Source: Pisaster brevispinus (lineage: Eukaryota > Echinodermata > Asteroidea > Forcipulatida > Asteriidae). Taken from it: a stretch of 64,000 nt of DNA. The notes under the pieces were generated by a model. That model worked only from the letters and a program-made list of their open reading frames with translations, searched no databases and was not told the origin of the DNA. Location of the stretch: contig JAMKCF010000011.1 in the NCBI GenBank assembly GCA_023634235.1, positions 18,586,027 through 18,650,026 on the forward strand. The letters run 5' to 3'. Numbering within the stretch: position 1 is the first letter of the stretch; the number at the start of each line of letters is the position of its first letter. Below, piece after piece: positions 58,251 to 64,000 of this stretch. The position numbers and the translations under genes were made by a program.

Positions 58251-59894
58251 TGTGGTCACATGCAGGTTTTATTGAAAGCTGATGAAGGACCCCACAGACA
58301 GCGAGTGCAACGGTCTTGCCAATGTATATTATTTTGGGGAACAATATTTAGAACTTCAACACTCTTTACAACACTCCTTCCTTAACATGAGAATATCACC
58401 TTCTTTGTTGTTGTTGGGGTTTTTTTTCCTCCCCCTTTTTCTTTTTTGAATGACTGATTTCGTAGTGCTTTGACATTATGTAAATAAATAGTTGCTTAAT
58501 TTGTTAACCTTCACAGTCTGGTCGGCTATTACTCAATGTTACCAGAGTTGTTGTGTATGGCGAATGCCTTGATGTCGTCAGACTCAGCCGCGTGTTCAAC
58601 AATCAGTGTACACGTGTTGGCACTTTCAATTTGAAAACTACAAAAAGTCTCACGACGACTCAACGGCAATACTTGACCTTTGACCATTTCTTAAGTTTTG
58701 TTTTCCCGGTTTTAGGATAAATACAAAATTAACATGTGGCTTGTTCTTGTTAACTAATAAATTATGCACGAACCGTGAACCACTAAGGCCAACTCATGTA
58801 TTTATGGTTGCTCGGAATTCAGTTGCTGTGGCAATGACCTCCATGATTGCACGTGTTTGTATCCAGCTATTAAACTGATAACATACGATCTAATCAGCAT
58901 ATCAACCTTTTGTTTATTGTAAGAGAGTTGGCTGCTCTGTTAACTTTCATGACTTGGTTTTGTGAATTTGTTCAGAGTTAGTATGTGAACATCTACAAGT
59001 GAATGTTTTAACTGTATCATCAACATGTAGTCTGCGTAAATGTCAAGTTTTCAATAAGTTTTGGCTAGTATGGCGGGCCTGACGGCCACGGTAGCTATTA
59101 TTCTGGATAAGTCCAACGGTTCTCTGTGAAAGAAAATGTTTGTTATTGATAGACCACACAAATATTTTCAATAATGGGATGGGATGGATTTTTGTATGGA
59201 TAGACGGTTCAACTGCCCAAACAATTTTTCCTGTTTAGTTAATAATTACGGACCCTCGAAGTCCACAGAAAGTGTTATGCGTGGGAAGTTACCCTTAAGA
59301 ACTCGCTCCTTCATTTTACCAGTGATGATAATTAGAGATCGAGGGGGTGGATCGGTCTGGTGTAGGCTGCCGTCAAATCGGTATAAGATACTTGACTATA
59401 TTCCTACGCTTTTATCGATAGGGAGGGCGCGAAAACAAGAATATTGGTACTCTGTACTCATCCATCGACAAACAATAACTACTGGCGACTCCGTGTCGCG
59501 GCTTTGTGGGACGGCACAAACTCGACGGTCGCGGCAGTGGACCTTGTTATTGTCTTAGTTGGCGAAAACAGGTAAATGTAATTAATATTGCCGCAAATGA
59601 CGAAGCTGTTTTGCGTCATGGATTGATCCATGTACTTTAGACTGGTTTCAAGTCATCTTAACGCAATTCTCCACAGTCGGCACTTTTTACGGAACAAAAC
59701 TGTGACACATCTAAGTGTCATGCCCACTTCAACACAACGTCAAGGAAATACGATTGTCGTATGACCGTATTCTCAACAGTTTTGAATTTTTTTTTTTTAA
59801 ACCTACAATATTCTTGGATGAAGGAATCTTACACGAGAACTATACACTCTATTTAGGACAAGCGGAATCCCGAGTCCCTTTGGTAATTTCTCTA

Positions 59895-60270
59895 AAATCT
59901 TAATGACCATAAAAACTCACTCTGTAAAGAGCACTTGGGAGCTGTTGATATTATAAAACATTTGTTAGAAAACGACCCCACATGAAGTAAAGTATAGTTT
60001 TCGAGAAAAGGGTAAATTTTAACCCCAAACATTTGAATCTGAGAAAGGTTCCGCCATAAAGCCTTTCTCAGGCATCTGAAAGTACACAATGCTATGCAAC
60101 AAGGGTGTTTTTTTTCTTTCAGTATTTTTTTTTTTTTTTTGCAACTTCGATGACCAATTGGGCCAAACTTGTATTAGGTTTGTTGTTTTATGCATGTATT
60201 GGGATACATCACGTGAGGATTCTGGTCTTCGACAATCCCCAAAAGTATACCCTGTCTTTGTAGTGGCAAA
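59895..60270 (+). mobile_element. MITE of the CTGCAGCTGTTGA family, long copy
   Basis: TTAATGACCATAAAAACTCA, AAGAGCACTTGGGAGCTGTT, a palindrome GAGAAAGGTTCCGCCATAAA GCCTTTCTC, CTTCGATGACCAATTGGGCC and CCCCAAAAGTATACCCTGTC occur in order. It is the best template for the family in this window. Confidence 0.7.
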
Positions 60271-60488
60271 AATAGGGTAACCAAATAATTATTACGAACA
60301 CAATCAAGATCAAATTAAGAAACAAATGTGACTCAGTCACCCTTAATTAAGGACCCGAGTCCACACACTCCCTTTACATAGGATGAAAATTAGTGCCATT
60401 AATAACTTACAACTGTCCATTGTAATTGGCCTTGCAGGATTGTTCAGCGGAAATTTCAATGTGTGCATATCCTTCTCTTCAGATTTCA

Positions 60489-60761
60489 CTCTAAAAAAAA
60501 CCTCCCGGGTCATGAATCGGAATCCGCGTGCCAAAGGGGGCCTGACCCATTTGGGGAGGTCAGACTGACCTGGAAACTGGTCAAGCATTGTGATTTTTAA
60601 CTCAAACTCTGCGTCAGTTTAACACAAATCTGGGTCATTTTGACACAGATTCCGGGTCACATTGACCCGGAAATGGGTCAGGTCCCACGGGACCCAAGAT
60701 CCGGGTCAATATTCTGACCCGGTCAATATTCTGACCCGGGTCAATATTCTGACCCGGGAGG
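60489..60761. mobile_element. GGGTCA MITE, copy 7, with expanded right end
   Basis: It begins CTCTAAAAAAAACCTCCCGG and ends GACCCGGGAGGTGTTACC. It holds AGGTCA-GAC-TGACCT (60557-60571) and GGTCA-CAT-TGACC (60655-60667). The right arm has three tandem copies of GGTCAATATTCTGACCCG. Confidence 0.78.
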
Positions 60762-62699
60762 TGTTACCAGTGGTTTTATCATAGGCTTTTTGTTTTTAAT
60801 CTCATTTGGGGAGGGGCAAGGGTTCTGAGCGCGGGGGGGGGGCTACCACCTCTCCTCTGGTTACGCCACTGGCCTTCGACTAGTTCACTAAAATATTCAC
60901 TCAAGATGCCACAAAAACACCCCAAATTAGGACAATATAACAATGTATATAATCCCATTTTTACTCACGCAGCCTTTGCTTAAGAGTGCCACTTACATGG
61001 CTTTCAGAATAGCAGCGAAACAGCGCCTGCTTGTAAGACAAGTGCTATCTAATGTCATAAAAACGCACAGGTACAGAATGACAGTAAATCTAATCAAATT
61101 ATTTTAGGTGAGGCGACATTTGAAAAGCTTTCCCATCTCGCACCGTCTTGCCTTACACTCGGCACAAAAGTATAAACTGAGACGAGCTATCACTTCGTTT
61201 AGTATCAACGAAACAAATTGCACGCATGGCTAGAGCCCGCAACTCTTCCTTTACGCAACATGATATTCCGCGGTACATGGAGAAAATACAAACTGTCTTT
61301 GAGCATCGGAAATTAAATCTGCCAAAACGTCAACTTAGAACTTAATTTATGTCCCATGACGAATTCGATTACACAAAATCGAATGGGAGGGGCTATAATC
61401 AAACGAAATCCAGCAGATCTTGGAAATCAGATATGTGCCTTTTGAAGAGACGAGATGCTGATAAACAAGCGGATGAGTAAAGACACAGGCATAAATCAAC
61501 TGCCTGTACTTTGGCAGTGTAAAGATAAACAAGCAATGAGATACGCAGACGAACAGACAATCCACGTACACGATGGTATAATGACGAGCATATTCATCTC
61601 TTTTGAAAATAAGATAGGATTTTTGTTACAACAAAACAATTAACCTTTTCTGACAATACGTTACTCAGTTTTCATTCCGCACCCGAGGCTTCAAAGTTTG
61701 ACGTGTAGTTTGTTATACAGTTGCAGTATCAAGCAATTAGAATCAGTATTTTTGATTGTCTCGTTTTGATGAATGGGCACGGTATGGTTATCTACGCGAT
61801 AGACCTGACCATCGCAAATCGCAAAGAGAGTTTTAAAGAATGTGTAGTAAAAAGAAGATAAAGGCTGCATTTGAACTCGGGTTCAGACGGGCTGTTTACA
61901 CTGGCCAAATGCAACAGACTCAACGGACCGACCATAGGCCCCTTCCGCCATGATCGGAGCTACGAGGGTTCAAACCCAATCCACTCAAACATGCTGAAGC
62001 TAACAATCGATAGAGTAAACTTTCCATGCGGTTTAATACCAGCATAATACTAAAATAAATACACGGGCTGAACACGGGGAAGACGAGGGATCAAATGTAT
62101 TTATTAAACCCTATTTATACAGGATACATAACATCGGATCAAATGCTGTTTTACAGTATACAGTCCTGATAAATAGACAGTTACAACTATCAAACAAGCC
62201 AAAACTAGCAAATTTTACAAGATAAAACATTAGCAAGTTTTACAAGGAAAAACACCACATTACATGCAAGTACTGAAAATAAAACCACGTCAGTCTATCA
62301 TAAAGAGAGAAACGGGGGCTGGTTCAAGAAAAGCACATTACTTAAAATACATGCTTTGGGCCTATACATGTACATGTACATGTACTGTACAGTCGACTTT
62401 CGTTGCAACGAAACATCTGTGACTGGCCAACTTAACCTGTTTTTAACAGGACCGTTGTGGTAAGAGGACAGCAAAACGATGTTCGGGACTTCAGAATTTG
62501 TTTTTTATACAAAATATAAGCAGAACCTCTTTATAACGTGCTATTCATGACGGGGGTTGACTGTATATCTATACAAACAGGTCGTGCCAGTTAGGACCAC
62601 TGCTTCATAGATTAAATGACCGGCTTAAAAACTACAGCCACAGCCTTTTCAAACAATAGGTGAAGCCAAGAGGATGCACAATGTTGTGGTATCACGTTT

Positions 62700-63062
62700 T
62701 ACACGTTTCGATATTTTGCAGGAGTGGTAGAGCTGATAAAATAGTCGAAGACAGTGCTCATGTTTTCTGTGATCAACCACATAGGCCTATCAGAAATAGT
62801 AAACCTGTACAAATTTAGGTTTAATCCGCTATGAAAGTAAGGAGAAACTGGTGAAAAACCATGTACAATGTTCGGCATGTTAGCACAATGTCCTCAAGAA
62901 TCGAGGTTAATAACTGAAACCAGCTGGGTTTTTCAGATACAGTTTTCTCAAATGACTTTATTTTGGAGGAAAATATTTGCAGGGGGAAAAAAGTTTCTAA
63001 TATGAACTTCATAATCAGTAAGCTTTCAGAGAAAAAATAAACAATAATGATTTTTATCCTTG
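62700..63062 (-). repeat. Dispersed repeat family B, copy 3
   Basis: On the minus strand: GGATAAAAATCATTATTGTT, GAAAGCTTACTGATTATGAA, TTTCAGTTATTAACC-type changes and GATCACAGAAAACATGAGCA at the end. It is inverted relative to copies 1 and 2. Confidence 0.68.
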
Positions 63063-64000
63063 TACCAATCACGTATCATTCCTTCAAGACAATGCCCGTT
63101 TCATTAAAACACGGTCGGTGTAATGTATACCATCCTCGCACCAACATCTATCACGTCCATTCTATTTTGCCGGAGTAAATTGAGTATGTTGTTTTTTACT
63201 GGGTTACTGTCATTAGGGATTCGGAGATAGAAAGACAAATCCCCGGACATTTTGATTAACAACATTTTAAATTGTATGCAATATTTGCCAAGAGATATTC
63301 CCAGTTCCTACCAGTGACAAAACGGTATTGTATAGGGTTATTACACCCATCATTTCCAACCTCTTATCTTGGTTCGGAAAAACCAAATTCATTAAAGGCA
63401 AGATATAAAACAGAAAGTGGGGTGGGGGTGTTAAATGTGATTCAATAGCCTACCTTATACCCTTCAATAAAGTCACCTTCACAACAAGCCCAGAAATTTC
63501 AATCATATCGAAACGACAAGATTTGAAGAAAAAGGCGAATAACAGTTTTGGGTTTCGTGAATTGTGAGAGCTGGGGACCCATTAATGTAATTGTACCTCC
63601 AGACAGTTGATAAGGGGATCAATTTTAAAGGTTGAATTCCAATCGTTGACAAACTTTAACAGTTCAATTTGCAATCACGTTTTTCACCTTTAAGGGTGGG
63701 TGGGTACCGTAGTCAAAGAGGGTCAAGGAGCGACGAGTGTGAGCTTTAATCTATTTGGAGAAAATGTCTCCCAATTAATTAAATTTACCTTCAAGTTTAT
63801 TTATCCTGATATAATATTCACTGAGTATTCAATGTTGCGTCGGCTGCAATTTAAATGCAAACAAAAAGCTGTTGACAGCAGGCCATGACCCTTTAAATAC
63901 AATATTGACAAACAATGAGTCAACTTCAGGTAAAGACGGGTTGTGGTGGTGTAAACAATACGTGCAATGTCCCAAGCACCGGGTGTAATCAAAACGAAGT

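Larger units (their letters stand above)
41129..64000. other. Right third: repeat-rich DNA without a recognised gene
   Basis: Apart from the listed repeats there are only short ORFs with no domain. Simple repeats include GAAC at 41868, GT at 46139 and 50262, GTTT at 49530, a poly-G run at 47821 and ATGTAC at 62364. Stretches without listed features (48.3-51.1, 56.2-57.0, 60.8-62.6, 63.1-64.0 kb) show nothing recognisable. Confidence 0.5.

Noticed and set aside
59184..59558. 124-codon plus-strand ORF.
   Set aside because: No domain, no splice structure and irregular composition; consistent with chance.

Overview
The window looks like nuclear DNA of an invertebrate deuterostome, most probably an echinoderm. 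Small exons are separated by kilobase introns, and most of the rest is AT-rich non-coding DNA full of MITE-like foldback elements, tRNA-derived SINEs, minisatellites and microsatellites. There are no prokaryotic-style operons. The assignment to echinoderms rests on repeat style and gene type, not on a search.

Minus strand, positions 17402 down to 1353: eleven consecutive exons of a Trk (neurotrophin receptor, NTRK) tyrosine kinase. Reading 5' to 3' they encode three leucine-rich repeats, the LRR C-terminal cap, Ig domain 1, Ig domain 2, a two-exon membrane-proximal linker, the transmembrane/juxtamembrane exon with an NPNY docking motif, and two exons of the kinase N-lobe. Splice sites and codon phases were worked out by hand and agree across all junctions; one junction requires the second of two overlapping donors. 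The signal-peptide/LRRNT exon was not found, and the kinase C-lobe lies beyond the left edge.

Introns and the region from 17.4 to 41 kb hold MITEs, SINEs, three separate arrays of a GTCCGAC-type minisatellite, a LINE reverse-transcriptase 3' fragment, a THAP-like exon fragment and a few exon-like ORFs without a recognised product. At least 16 exact TGACGTCA (CRE) octamers occur between 5.6 and 40.7 kb, and none was noticed to the right of that.

From 41 to 64 kb no gene is recognised. This part holds six of the seven copies of a GGGTCA/TGACCC palindromic MITE, nested inverted-repeat elements at 52 kb, a 120-bp element with a perfect 9-bp target duplication at 58.1 kb, foldbacks, and CAA and CT microsatellites.

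The most unusual signals are regulatory-looking motifs carried inside repeats: ERE-like IR3 palindromes in the GGGTCA MITE, CTCF-like motifs in the terminal repeats of another family, and the excess of CRE octamers.
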